Assembly: GCA_017561885.1 (NCBI GenBank)
Contig: JAFZBF010000006.1
Location: forward strand, 1 to 64,000
Reading direction: 5' to 3'
Origin: Bacteroidales bacterium
Lineage (GTDB): Bacteria > Bacteroidota > Bacteroidia > Bacteroidales > UBA932
Length of the DNA: 64,000 nt
Position 1 is the first letter of the stretch. Each line of letters starts with the position of its first letter. Under the pieces are notes generated by a model. The model was not told the origin of the DNA. It searched no databases and saw only the letters and a program-made list of their open reading frames with translations. Below, one piece after another: positions 42,348-51,369 of the stretch. The position numbers and the translations under genes are program-made.

Positions 42348-43283
42348 TTATCGGACGATGATGCGCTCTCCGATCCTGAGAGTCTTGCTGGCTGAAATAT
42401 TGTTCAGTTTGCAGATGGCCGATACTGTCGTACCGTATCTCTTTGCCAGGCCGCTGAGCGTATCGCCGGAACGTATGGTATGCACGATACGGTCGGAAGC
42501 GGCAGCAGACTCGTTGTCAGACTGCCCGTAATGAGAATAGATGCTGAAATAGTGCTTCTTGAGCGTCAGCACAGAATCGCGGAGCGCTCCTGTCTCGAAA
42601 TCGATCACCCTCTCGGCATCGAAAGTCTGGCCCTTGTAGCGGGTCTCGAAGTGGAGATGAGGACCCGTGCTGCGTCCAGTGCTGCCTCCCAGACCGATTA
42701 CGTCACCGGCCTTCACCGGGTCGTTGGGCTCGCAGAGCGTCTTTGAAAGATGGCCGTAATAAGTCTCCAGGCCGTTGGAGTGCCTGATGACAACGAGGTT
42801 GCCATAGCCTCCGGTCTGTTTTGTAGTTCCGACATAGCGGACAATGCCGTCAAACGCCGCACGCACAGTATCGCCCACATTCAACGGGACATCTGTTCCC
42901 TGATGGGAACTTCCGCGGCGCACCTTGTAGCCGCTGAACACCTTGCCCTGGATCGGCGGGCAGTAGCTGTTCAGGGAATCTGCCAGAAGAAGGTCGATCT
43001 CGTCAGGAATCAGGCTGGCAGGATATGCGTGATACGCGTGCATCTCGGTGTTCGTCCAATACTCGTCAAACAGGCTGGCCGTGTCGATCTTCGGATGTCC
43101 CAGGTCGAGATAAGCCCAGGTGTTGTCGTCGAAAAGGATGACACGGGTATATTTGTCCTGAGTGTCCAGAGTGTCCATCGGAGACCTGGGGCGGGCCAGA
43201 CTGTCAGGGGCAGCCGGAAGGTCCTGGGCCATGCAAGCCAGGCTGGACAGAAGGGTGAACAATACTATATATGTCTTTTTCAT
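42348..43283 (-). CDS. M23 metallopeptidase with C-terminal LysM domain
   Basis: Secreted peptidoglycan endopeptidase. Signal peptide (MKKTYIVLFTLLSSLACMAQ), M23/LytM domain (about 120-225) with Zn ligands in HQGTDVP and PHLHFE and the second His in TYYGHLSK, then one LysM (about 265-310: IRSGDTLSGLAKRYGTTV). All ligands are present, so activity is expected. 311 residues; likely cotranscribed with pnuC. Confidence 0.93.
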   Translation of the reverse strand: MKKTYIVLFTLLSSLACMAQDLPAAPDSLARPRSPMDTLDTQDKYTRVILFDDNTWAYLDLGHPKIDTASLFDEYWTNTEMHAYHAYPASLIPDEIDLLLADSLNSYCPPIQGKVFSGYKVRRGSSHQGTDVPLNVGDTVRAAFDGIVRYVGTTKQTGGYGNLVVIRHSNGLETYYGHLSKTLCEPNDPVKAGDVIGLGGSTGRSTGPHLHFETRYKGQTFDAERVIDFETGALRDSVLTLKKHYFSIYSHYGQSDNESAAASDRIVHTIRSGDTLSGLAKRYGTTVSAICKLNNISASKTLRIGERIIVR

Positions 43284-43361
43284 AACAAATTCTAAATTCA
43301 GGTGGCTAATTTAGGCATAAAAATGACGAATTTCTTATTTTTACACGATTGAATTGTTTTT

Positions 43362-44306
43362 ATGCGAAAAATCTTCCTTTCCCTCACATTCATCCTGCAG
43401 GTGCTGCTTGCTTCAGCCCAGGCCCAGATCGCCTACGAGGATATGGTCGGAACTGAAGAACTTTATGAGACCCTTCAATACCTGGCCGACGATATGGCTG
43501 AAGGAAGGGCCACCGGCAGCAAGGGAAAACTCAGCGCAGAGCAGTTCATCAGGGAGCGTTTCCGCAAATACGGGCTAAAACCTTTCGAATGGAATTACAC
43601 CCAGTCCTTCCGTGTGCAGGACACCTTGACCGGACGGAACGTCATCGGAGTAGTACCCGCCAACATAATGACTGACGAATACTTAGTCATCGGCGCCCAC
43701 TATGACCACCTCGGCATCCTTGGAGGCAACACCTACAACGGAGCCGACGACAACGCATCTGGAGTGACCGCGATGCTCGACCTGGCACGTATCTTCGCCA
43801 GGATGCGCTCAGACGGCAAGGGCCCTGCCAAGAACCTGATATTCGTAGCTTACGACTGCAAGGAACTGGATCTGAAGGGCAGCGATTATTTTGTCAGGCA
43901 TCTCCCCTTCCCTTCAAGCAAGGTAATCTGCGCCATAAACCTGGACATGCTCGGAACCACACTGGTCCCCGTACACAGGAACCGGCCCGACTATCTGATA
44001 GTCCTTGGAGAAGACACCCTGCCGAGCCAGATGCAGGGAGTAATCCGCCGCAGCAACGCCGGTACGCGTTTCGGCATGGATATTGACTACACGTTCTACG
44101 GCAGCAAAGCATTCACGGATATGATTTATCGCACAGGAGACCATTATTCATTCAGATCAAAGAGAATTCCCTCCCTGCTGTTCACTTCCGCTTTCCACGA
44201 CCACACCTACAAGCCCACCGACACCGTCGATATCATAGATTTCGAAATGCTGCAGAAACGCACTGCCCTTATTTTTGACATAATATACAGATACACATTA
44301 CTTTAA
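43362..44306 (+). CDS. M28-family metallopeptidase-like protein with Lys at the base position
   Basis: Exported protein (signal MRKIFLSLTFILQVLLASAQ) of the Zn aminopeptidase fold. Metal ligands in GAHYDHLG (H113, D115), GADDNASG and a late HDHTYKPTD are present. In active enzymes the pair Glu-Glu supplies the general base and a metal ligand (FDGEExGLxGS); here the segment reads YDCKELDLKGS, so Lys167 replaces the base and Glu168 remains. The peptidase activity is thus doubtful or changed. 314 residues; its stop overlaps the TPR gene start by one base. Confidence 0.87.
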   Translation: MRKIFLSLTFILQVLLASAQAQIAYEDMVGTEELYETLQYLADDMAEGRATGSKGKLSAEQFIRERFRKYGLKPFEWNYTQSFRVQDTLTGRNVIGVVPANIMTDEYLVIGAHYDHLGILGGNTYNGADDNASGVTAMLDLARIFARMRSDGKGPAKNLIFVAYDCKELDLKGSDYFVRHLPFPSSKVICAINLDMLGTTLVPVHRNRPDYLIVLGEDTLPSQMQGVIRRSNAGTRFGMDIDYTFYGSKAFTDMIYRTGDHYSFRSKRIPSLLFTSAFHDHTYKPTDTVDIIDFEMLQKRTALIFDIIYRYTLL

Positions 44307-46306
44307 TGCCTTTCAAACGACACATAGCGCTCACATTGCTCGGCATCCTGGCCTGCCTTCAGGCCAGTGCTCAGTACAATCCCGAGCACTTCTATATGCG
44401 AGGACGCAGGGCTCTTGCTGACGGCAAGTATGCCGATGCGATAGCGAGCTTCAATGTGCTTTCAAGGCTTGATACGACAGACTACGAGGCATTCTTCTTC
44501 CGCGGCATCGCGAAATACGATCTCGGCGACTATGCAGGCGCCGAGAAGGATTTCGACCTGACATTGCAGAAAAACCCGATCTACACCCTCGGTTATCACT
44601 ACCGCGCCATCACCCGCAGCCAAAGCGGCAAATATGACGAGGCCCTCGAGGACCTGGCCACCGCGGTAGGTCTCCGTCCGGGCTATACCGGCCTCTATTT
44701 CAGCCGCGGCGTGGTATATTTCATGTCTCAGCAGTTCGACAAGGCAGTAGCCGACTTTGACAGATATATCCGCAACGAACCCGACGACGGCGCCGCATAC
44801 CTCAACCGCGGAGCAAGCCACCTGTTCCTGGGCGACACGATCAAAGCCCTCGAAGACTACAACCAGGCCATCAAACTCGACCGCCACGATGCCGAAGCAT
44901 ATGTCCGCCGCGCCCGTATCTATGCCCTCCGCGACCAGTTCGAGGAAGCCATCGAAGACCTCGATACAGCCATCCAGCTGGACAGCACCAATACCCTGGC
45001 ATACTTCAACCGAGGTCTTATGAAGTACGACAGCAAGGACATCGGAGGAGCCCTGGAAGACTTGGGCAAAGTGCTGCGAGATGATCCCGGCAACGCCCTG
45101 ACGCTTTACAACAGGGCCCTGATCTATTCCCAGATCGGCGATTTCGAGAAGGCTCTGGATGATTACGACCGCGTCATCAACATCAACTCAGAGAACGTGC
45201 TGGCATATTTCAACAGGGCTTCAGTATTCCTCGAAATGCGCCGATATGAAAACGCGATTTCCGACTACACAAAAGCCATAGAACTTTACCCCGACTTCGC
45301 TAAGGCATATATGAACAGAGCCTATGCCCGCAATATGCTCGGGCAGTGGGCTGCGTCCCAGAGAGACTACGAAACCGCCCAGGTAAAGATCCGGGAGTAC
45401 CAGCAGAGCACCTCCACGAAGGAAGGCTATGACGCTTTCGCCGACACTACTCAGGGCTACAGCCACCTGATCGACTTCGACGCCGACTTTGCGAAAAAGA
45501 ATTTCGACAACGAACTCCTGCAGTACCGTGACGTCGACATAGGCCTCAAACCGCTCTACAGGTTCGCAGTCGCCGGCAAGACCGAGATATCCGACCTGAC
45601 CGCGCTTTCCCGCAGGCTCCAGTACGAAAAGCTCGACGAGTTCTACAAGGCAGTTCCTCTCGACATCGTGCTTACTACCGACAAGGACAATGCGGCTGAG
45701 AACACGTCCGCGAAACTGGCGATCGTCAACCACGAAGTCCTTACCGACAGGAATGCGGAGAATCTGTTCGCAAAGGGGATACTCGAGAACGGACAGAACC
45801 AGTTCAACACGGCTATGGCCTGCTACAACGAAGCCATTACCATGGAGCCGGGGAACGAATTCCTGTACATAAACCGAGGCACCCTGCAGGCAGATATGAC
45901 CGATTTCATATCTTCCATGGACAACAATATCCGGGTCCTCTCGCTTGACAACACGGCATCCACAAGGGTGACTGTATCGGACAACAGCACAGTCAGGACC
46001 TATGACTATTCTGCGGCGATCAGCGACTTCATGCAGGCCGCCGAAGTCGCTCCGGACTTCCCCTACACCTACTACAACCTCGGCAACCTGTTCTGCCTGA
46101 GCGAAGATATGCTTACTGCCATCACCCAGTACACCAAGGCCATCGACCTCTATCCGTATCTTCCGGAAGCTTACTACAACCGCGGACTGGTGCTGATCTA
46201 CCTCAAGGACAAGGAAAAGGGCTGCCTGGATATGAGCAAGGCCGGAGAACTGGGTATCGCCGACGCATACAGCGTCATCAAGAAATACTGCACCGAGCAG
46301 CAGTAA
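44306..46306 (+). CDS. Secreted tetratricopeptide-repeat protein
   Basis: 666 residues with a signal peptide (to ASAQ) and at least ten TPR units (about 30-380 and again 485-660), recognisable by repeated AxxDxxxAIxLDPxxAxAYxNRG patterns. TPR arrays are scaffolds for protein partners; none can be named. The 380-480 stretch is not repeat-like. Coupled to the M28-like gene by TAATG, so the two may work together. Confidence 0.88.
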   Translation: MPFKRHIALTLLGILACLQASAQYNPEHFYMRGRRALADGKYADAIASFNVLSRLDTTDYEAFFFRGIAKYDLGDYAGAEKDFDLTLQKNPIYTLGYHYRAITRSQSGKYDEALEDLATAVGLRPGYTGLYFSRGVVYFMSQQFDKAVADFDRYIRNEPDDGAAYLNRGASHLFLGDTIKALEDYNQAIKLDRHDAEAYVRRARIYALRDQFEEAIEDLDTAIQLDSTNTLAYFNRGLMKYDSKDIGGALEDLGKVLRDDPGNALTLYNRALIYSQIGDFEKALDDYDRVININSENVLAYFNRASVFLEMRRYENAISDYTKAIELYPDFAKAYMNRAYARNMLGQWAASQRDYETAQVKIREYQQSTSTKEGYDAFADTTQGYSHLIDFDADFAKKNFDNELLQYRDVDIGLKPLYRFAVAGKTEISDLTALSRRLQYEKLDEFYKAVPLDIVLTTDKDNAAENTSAKLAIVNHEVLTDRNAENLFAKGILENGQNQFNTAMACYNEAITMEPGNEFLYINRGTLQADMTDFISSMDNNIRVLSLDNTASTRVTVSDNSTVRTYDYSAAISDFMQAAEVAPDFPYTYYNLGNLFCLSEDMLTAITQYTKAIDLYPYLPEAYYNRGLVLIYLKDKEKGCLDMSKAGELGIADAYSVIKKYCTEQQ

Positions 46307-46327
46307 CACCATTCGTGGTTTTTTTAT

Positions 46328-46335
46328 TAAATTTG
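46328..46335 (+). promoter_or_regulatory. -7 box (TAAATTTG) of the DUF4293 gene group
   Basis: A perfect TAnnTTTG 22 bases before ATG 46358; no clear TTG box upstream. Confidence 0.5.
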
Positions 46336-46357
46336 TACGAATCAGCCTCTTTATTGT

Positions 46358-46840
46358 ATGTGGCAGCGTTTCCAGACTTTACTATTGCTCATCTGCGCGG
46401 GACTTCTGATATCGATGTTCAGCGCTGACATGTGCTTTGTGATGGTGCCCGATGACGCTACTGGCGAGCTGAGCCGCTTCGCCATCAAGTTCGTGAACCG
46501 TTCACAGTTCATCATCTTCACCTTCGTGACCCTGGTTCTCTGCGTAACTGCCATTTTCTACTATAAGGCACGGCTGCTTCAGATACGCATCTGCATAATC
46601 GACATCCTGCTGCTTCTGGCTTACCAGATATGGATACTGGTATACTATTTCCAGTTCAAAAGCGTATATACCTTCACTGTCCCCACCCTCTTTCCCCTGG
46701 TTTGCATAATCCTCCTGCTGCTTGCGATCAGATACATCTGGCGCGACGAATCGGAAGTCATAGCATACCACATCCTCCGCAAGAACAAGAAAAACGGCAA
46801 GATTAAAAAATATCAACAAGAAAATGAGAAGAATAGCTGA
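46358..46840 (+). CDS. DUF4293-type membrane protein
   Basis: 160 residues with four membrane helices (about 6-30, 49-70, 77-100, 106-127) and a basic C-terminal tail. The start MWQRFQTLLLLIC matches the MIQRIQTxxLL opening of DUF4293, a family restricted to Bacteroidetes and without known function. It overlaps the nucleoside phosphorylase gene by 17 bases. Confidence 0.82.
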   Translation: MWQRFQTLLLLICAGLLISMFSADMCFVMVPDDATGELSRFAIKFVNRSQFIIFTFVTLVLCVTAIFYYKARLLQIRICIIDILLLLAYQIWILVYYFQFKSVYTFTVPTLFPLVCIILLLLAIRYIWRDESEVIAYHILRKNKKNGKIKKYQQENEKNS

Positions 46841-47699
46841 ATCAGAATTGATAATAAACAGTGACGGCTCCGTATTCCATCTTCACATCCTGCCGGAAGA
46901 CCTGGCCGACACGATCATACTCGTCGGCGACCAGAACCGCGTCCCGGCCGTTGCCAAATACTTCGACGAAGGCAGCATAGTCTGCGACAAGGCATCGAGG
47001 GAATTCCACACCATCACCGGCAGATACCACGGCAAGGCCATAACAGTGATGTCCACCGGCATCGGCACGGACAACATTGACATAGTGATGAACGAGCTCG
47101 ACGCCCTGGCCAACATAGATTTCAGCACAAGGCAGCAGAAAGACGCCCACAAGGCACTTCATATACTCCGTATCGGCACCTGCGGATGCGTCCGCCCCGA
47201 CATACCGCTCGGAGGTTTCGTTCTCTCGGAGGTCGGGATCGGCACAGACGGCCTTCTCAACTGGTATGACGGAGGTCCCGGGATAAGCGACAGCGGAATG
47301 GAGAAGGCCTTTATGGAACATATGTGCTGGACTCCCCGTCTTGCCACCCCCTACTGCGTCTGGTCAAGCAAGGACATACTCGACAAGTTCCCGGGCTGCG
47401 CAAGAGGTATAACCATGTCAGCTCCCGGATTCTACGGACCCCAGGGCCGTTCCATCCGGATGGACCTCACCATTCCCGACTTCATTCCCAGGCTCGAGCA
47501 GTTCGAATACAAAGATGTCAGGATGACCAACATCGAAATGGAGAATTCCGCCATCGTGGGAATTGCCACCCTGCTCGGCCACCACGCTGCAACGATTTGC
47601 TGCGCAATAGCCAACCGTTTCCGTCTCGAAAGCATTCCGGACTACAAGCCCTACATAGAGAAACTCATTGTTTACGCACTCGACTCCCTCACTGCATAA
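46824..47699 (+). CDS. Nucleoside phosphorylase, uridine phosphorylase-like
   Basis: Splits nucleosides with phosphate to ribose 1-phosphate and free base. PNP/UDP-family features: VGDQNRVPAVAKYFDE, VMSTGIGTDNIDIVMNEL, LRIGTCGCVRPDIPLGG and the ribose-binding NIEMENSAIVGIATLLGH. 291 residues. Uridine is the likely substrate but a purine nucleoside cannot be excluded. Coupled to both neighbours by overlaps (17 bases and 1 base). Confidence 0.9.
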   Translation: MRRIAESELIINSDGSVFHLHILPEDLADTIILVGDQNRVPAVAKYFDEGSIVCDKASREFHTITGRYHGKAITVMSTGIGTDNIDIVMNELDALANIDFSTRQQKDAHKALHILRIGTCGCVRPDIPLGGFVLSEVGIGTDGLLNWYDGGPGISDSGMEKAFMEHMCWTPRLATPYCVWSSKDILDKFPGCARGITMSAPGFYGPQGRSIRMDLTIPDFIPRLEQFEYKDVRMTNIEMENSAIVGIATLLGHHAATICCAIANRFRLESIPDYKPYIEKLIVYALDSLTA

Positions 47700-48580
47700 T
47701 GACAGATACTAAAGACCTCGAATACCTGGTAGACCTGTTCGACGATCCGGACCTGCAGGTCGCTTCCGCGCTGGACAAGAAGATCCGGCAGGGCGGCCCC
47801 GAACTGCTGGATGCGCTCCGCAATATGGCTGTCGACACCAAGGACGAGACCCGCAGGGAGATCATAAACCGCAAGTTCATCTATTACAGCGCCGCATCGG
47901 TCCTGGACCAGCTCGAGCAGTATGCCGCACTTGCCAGACGGGAGGAGGCCACCCTGCTGGAAGGAGCATATCTGATCAGCGCCCTGCTGACCCCCGGCTA
48001 CAAGAGGGCAGCTTTCTATGACGGCCTGATTCCGCTGATCGGCGAAATAATGAGCGAGACTTCCGAAGACAAGACGGCCGTCGAGAACGCCAAGATACTG
48101 AACCATATATTCTACAACAGATACCGTTTCACCACGACAGACCCTTTCTCGTTTTCCGAGGACAATTCTCTTTTCATCAATGTGCTTGAGAAGCGGCGCG
48201 GCAATCCTGTCGCCATATCCGTGCTGTATTTCGCCGTAGCCCACGCAGCAGGACTGCCCATTTTCCCGCTATGCTTCAAGGGCGGGTTCGTACCGGTCTA
48301 TGAGGAGAACGGCAAGGTTCTGTTCTACCTCAACGTGTTCCATAAGGGAGAGATTTTCCTTCAGGACAGCCTTTCGACAATGATGTCGACCCAGGGGCTG
48401 GATCTGGACACATCTTCGATGGTAGTGAAGAAAGATGCCACCATCCTTACGATGTATATGGAACTGATTGCGTTCTATTACGACCAGAAAGGGAACAAGG
48501 CGATGGTTGAACTGCTGGCCAAGGCGATGAGCTATTTCGGCAACCAGCGGTATATGGTGATCGACGAAGAAGATGAATGA
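47699..48580 (+). CDS. SirB1-like transglutaminase-fold protein
   Basis: 293 residues, start ATG 47699 (MTDTKDLEYLVDLFDD) overlapping the phosphorylase stop as TAATG; the longer upstream frame is a shadow of that gene. An N-terminal helical part is followed by RGNPVAISVLYFAVAHAAGLPIFPLCFKGGFVPVY, which aligns with the RGxPxxLxxxYxxxAxxLGLxxxGxxFPGHFL segment of SirB1. The family's function is unknown, and the catalytic triad of transglutaminases is not evident. Converges with uvrA, 2 bases apart. Confidence 0.83.
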   Translation: MTDTKDLEYLVDLFDDPDLQVASALDKKIRQGGPELLDALRNMAVDTKDETRREIINRKFIYYSAASVLDQLEQYAALARREEATLLEGAYLISALLTPGYKRAAFYDGLIPLIGEIMSETSEDKTAVENAKILNHIFYNRYRFTTTDPFSFSEDNSLFINVLEKRRGNPVAISVLYFAVAHAAGLPIFPLCFKGGFVPVYEENGKVLFYLNVFHKGEIFLQDSLSTMMSTQGLDLDTSSMVVKKDATILTMYMELIAFYYDQKGNKAMVELLAKAMSYFGNQRYMVIDEEDE

Positions 48581-48582
48581 CG

Positions 48583-51369
48583 TCACTCCTGAAGGGCCTT
48601 GCCCGTAGGGAATTCGGGATGTTTCATCAGTTCTTCGGGCGTTCCTTCGAAAATAAGTTCTCCGCCCTCGTCTCCTGCATCCGGCCCCAGTTCTATCAGC
48701 CAGTCGGCAGCCTTGATAACATCCATATTGTGTTCCACGACTATGATGGAGTGACCTTTCGCAATCAGGGCGTCGAACGACTTGAGCAGTTTTTCTATGT
48801 CATAGAAATGCAGGCCAGTCGTCGGCTCGTCGAAGATGAAGAGTATATGTTCCTTGGCCGATGTCTCCTTTGTGAGGAACGAAGCCAGCTTGATACGCTG
48901 GCTCTCTCCACCGCTGAGAGTGCTGCTGCTCTGTCCCAGTTTGAGATACGCCAGGCCCACATCGACCAGCGGCTGCAGCTTTTCGGCTATCCTGCGGGCA
49001 GAGGGATCCTCCTGAGCCGAGAAGAACTCCACAGCTTCGCGGACGCTCATGTTCAGGACATCGTCGATGTTCTTGTCCTGGTACTTCACTTCCAGTATCT
49101 CCGGCATAAACCTGTGTCCGCCGCAGCTCTCGCAGACCATCGTCACGTCAGCCATAAACTGCATCTGGATGCGGATCACACCTTCTCCCTGGCAGTCCGG
49201 ACAGCGGCCTCCGTCGATATTGAAGGAGAAATGCGAGTGTCCGAAACCATTCATCTTGGCATAAGGCTGCTCCGAGAACAGCTTGCGTATGTCATCATAC
49301 ACCTTCAGGTAGGTGACAGGATTAGACCTGCTGCTCTTTCCTATGGGATTCTGGTCGACATACTCTATAGATGTGATCCGGCCCAGGTCGCCCCTGAGTT
49401 CCCTGTACGCCCCGGGTCTCTCGCCGATCTGGTTGATATGGCGGTATACGGCCGGATAGAGGATGTCGCCGACAAGCGATGACTTTCCGCTGCCGCTCAC
49501 TCCGGTGACTACGGTGAGACAGTTGAGGGGAAATCTTACAGTTATGTTCTTCAGATTGTTCTCCGCTGCTCCGCAGACTTCTATCGAATATTTCCAAGGC
49601 CTCTTCGAGGCTGGCAGATAACGTGACCTGCGGCCCTGGAGATAGTCTATGGTTATCGATTCGCCGTTGTAAACGCCGCTGCCGTCCGGAAGACCTTGAT
49701 ATACTATCTCTCCTCCATACGCCCCTGCATAAGGGCCCACGTCGATCAGCATGTCGGCAGCCTTGATGATCTGCTCGTCGTGTTCCACGACTATCACGGT
49801 GTTGCCAAGGTCGCGCAGGCGCTTGAGCACGCCTATGAGCTTGGCTGTGTCGCGGGAGTGAAGGCCTATGCTGGGCTCGTCGAGTATGTAGAGAGAACCC
49901 ACCAGGTTGTTTCCGAGCGAGCTGACGAGGTTGATGCGCTGGCTTTCTCCGCCGCTCAGGGTGTTGGAAGGCCTGGACATTGTAAGATATCCCAGTCCCA
50001 CCTCCATCATATAGCCGACTCGCATCTTGAGTTCCTTCAGAGGTACTGCCACTTTTGCTTTCTCATAGTCCGTCAGCAAGCTGTCCAGAGAATCGAGGTA
50101 TTTCTGCAGGTCCTTGATCTGCATATCCATAACCTCGGAGATGTTCTTGCCGCCGACACGCACGTACAGGGCTTCCTTGCGCAGACGCGAACCGCCGCAG
50201 GCACGGCAGACAGTCTTGCCGGTGTAGCGGCTCAGCATATACTTGAACTGTATCTTGTAGCGATTCTTGCGGACCCAGTCGAAGAAGGTGTTTATGCCGT
50301 CGAAATACTCGTTGCCGTTCCACAGCAGGTCCTTCTGCTCGCGGGTGAGGTCCTTGTATGGTTTATGTATCGGAAAATCGAAGAGGTATGCGTTCTCTAC
50401 AAGACGGTCGCGGCAGTATCCCATCACGTCTCCCCTCCAGCAGGCCACAGCGCCTTCATAGACGCTCAGCGTGGGATTGGGAATGACCAGCGACTCGTCG
50501 ATGCCGAGTATCTTTCCGTAGCCTCCGCATACAGGGCAGGCGCCAAGAGGGCTGTTGTAACTGAAGAAGTTCTCGGTAGGCTCCTCAAAGACGATACCGT
50601 CCGCCTCGAAGATGTTGGAGAAACTGCGCAGCTTCCCGGCGTGACCGGCGAATATGTAGCCCTTGCCTTTTGAAAAAGCAGTCTGGGCGGAATCGAGCAC
50701 CCGGGAGCGGAAATCATCGTCGTCAGCTACCGTAACCCTGTCGACCAGGAGAGCCTTGTCGGTCAGATCCATTTTCTGTCCGGAAGCAAGCAGTTCGTCT
50801 ATCTTGAAAAATGAGCCGCTACGCAGGTCGACCAGTCTCGAGAAACCTTCTTCCTTGAGTGAAAGCAGATACTCTACGGTCCTGGAAGGCTCGCAGTCTA
50901 TCATCGAGGCGATCAGGGCGACTGAGCCGGACTCCAGGGTCAGAAGGTATTCAAGGACGCTCTTCGCCGTATCGCATACCACCTCCCTGCCGCTGACAGG
51001 CGAATAGGTGCGCCCGGCATTCACGAACAGCAGCCTCAGATAGTCATATACCTCTGTAGTGGTTGCAATGGTGCTGCGGGGGTTGGTGGTATTCACCTTC
51101 TGTTCGACGGCGATTGCCGGAGGGATGCCGGTGATGTAGTCCACTGCAGGCTTGGTCATCCTGCCGAGGAACTGGCGGGCGAACGAAGATAGACTCTCCG
51201 CGAAACGCCTGTGTCCTTCGGCATAGATCGTATCGAAGGCTATCGACGATTTTCCGGAGCCGGAGATACCGGTAACCACTATGAACTTGCCCCTCGGAAC
51301 TGAAAGGTCGAAGTTCTTGAGGTTGTTGGCCCTCGCGCCTTTGATGAATATGTTCTCCTGCTGATCCAT
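48583..51369 (-). CDS. uvrA: Excinuclease ABC subunit A
   Basis: DNA-damage-recognition ATPase of nucleotide excision repair. Two ABC modules: P-loops GISGSGKSSIAFD (about 35) and GVSGSGKSSLVGD (about 615), signatures NTLSGGESQRINL and STLSGGESQRIKL, and Zn fingers CPVCGGYG/CRACGG and CPDCQGEG/CESCGG. 928 residues, complete. Last gene of uvrB-rel-uvrA; starts directly at the rel stop. Confidence 0.97.
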   Translation of the reverse strand: MDQQENIFIKGARANNLKNFDLSVPRGKFIVVTGISGSGKSSIAFDTIYAEGHRRFAESLSSFARQFLGRMTKPAVDYITGIPPAIAVEQKVNTTNPRSTIATTTEVYDYLRLLFVNAGRTYSPVSGREVVCDTAKSVLEYLLTLESGSVALIASMIDCEPSRTVEYLLSLKEEGFSRLVDLRSGSFFKIDELLASGQKMDLTDKALLVDRVTVADDDDFRSRVLDSAQTAFSKGKGYIFAGHAGKLRSFSNIFEADGIVFEEPTENFFSYNSPLGACPVCGGYGKILGIDESLVIPNPTLSVYEGAVACWRGDVMGYCRDRLVENAYLFDFPIHKPYKDLTREQKDLLWNGNEYFDGINTFFDWVRKNRYKIQFKYMLSRYTGKTVCRACGGSRLRKEALYVRVGGKNISEVMDMQIKDLQKYLDSLDSLLTDYEKAKVAVPLKELKMRVGYMMEVGLGYLTMSRPSNTLSGGESQRINLVSSLGNNLVGSLYILDEPSIGLHSRDTAKLIGVLKRLRDLGNTVIVVEHDEQIIKAADMLIDVGPYAGAYGGEIVYQGLPDGSGVYNGESITIDYLQGRRSRYLPASKRPWKYSIEVCGAAENNLKNITVRFPLNCLTVVTGVSGSGKSSLVGDILYPAVYRHINQIGERPGAYRELRGDLGRITSIEYVDQNPIGKSSRSNPVTYLKVYDDIRKLFSEQPYAKMNGFGHSHFSFNIDGGRCPDCQGEGVIRIQMQFMADVTMVCESCGGHRFMPEILEVKYQDKNIDDVLNMSVREAVEFFSAQEDPSARRIAEKLQPLVDVGLAYLKLGQSSSTLSGGESQRIKLASFLTKETSAKEHILFIFDEPTTGLHFYDIEKLLKSFDALIAKGHSIIVVEHNMDVIKAADWLIELGPDAGDEGGELIFEGTPEELMKHPEFPTGKALQE

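Noticed and set aside
41730-43361. Thiamine or flavin riboswitch before pnuC
   Set aside because: No recognisable THI box or FMN element; pnuC follows the M23 gene by 3 bases and shares its transcript.
45221-46312. 363-residue minus-strand frame opposite the TPR gene
   Set aside because: Shadow of the repeated TPR codons; Val/Leu-rich with no domain.
47324-47698. Upstream extension of the SirB1-like frame
   Set aside because: It overlaps the nucleoside phosphorylase in another frame and has an Arg/His-rich random look; ATG 47699 with a TAATG junction fits better.
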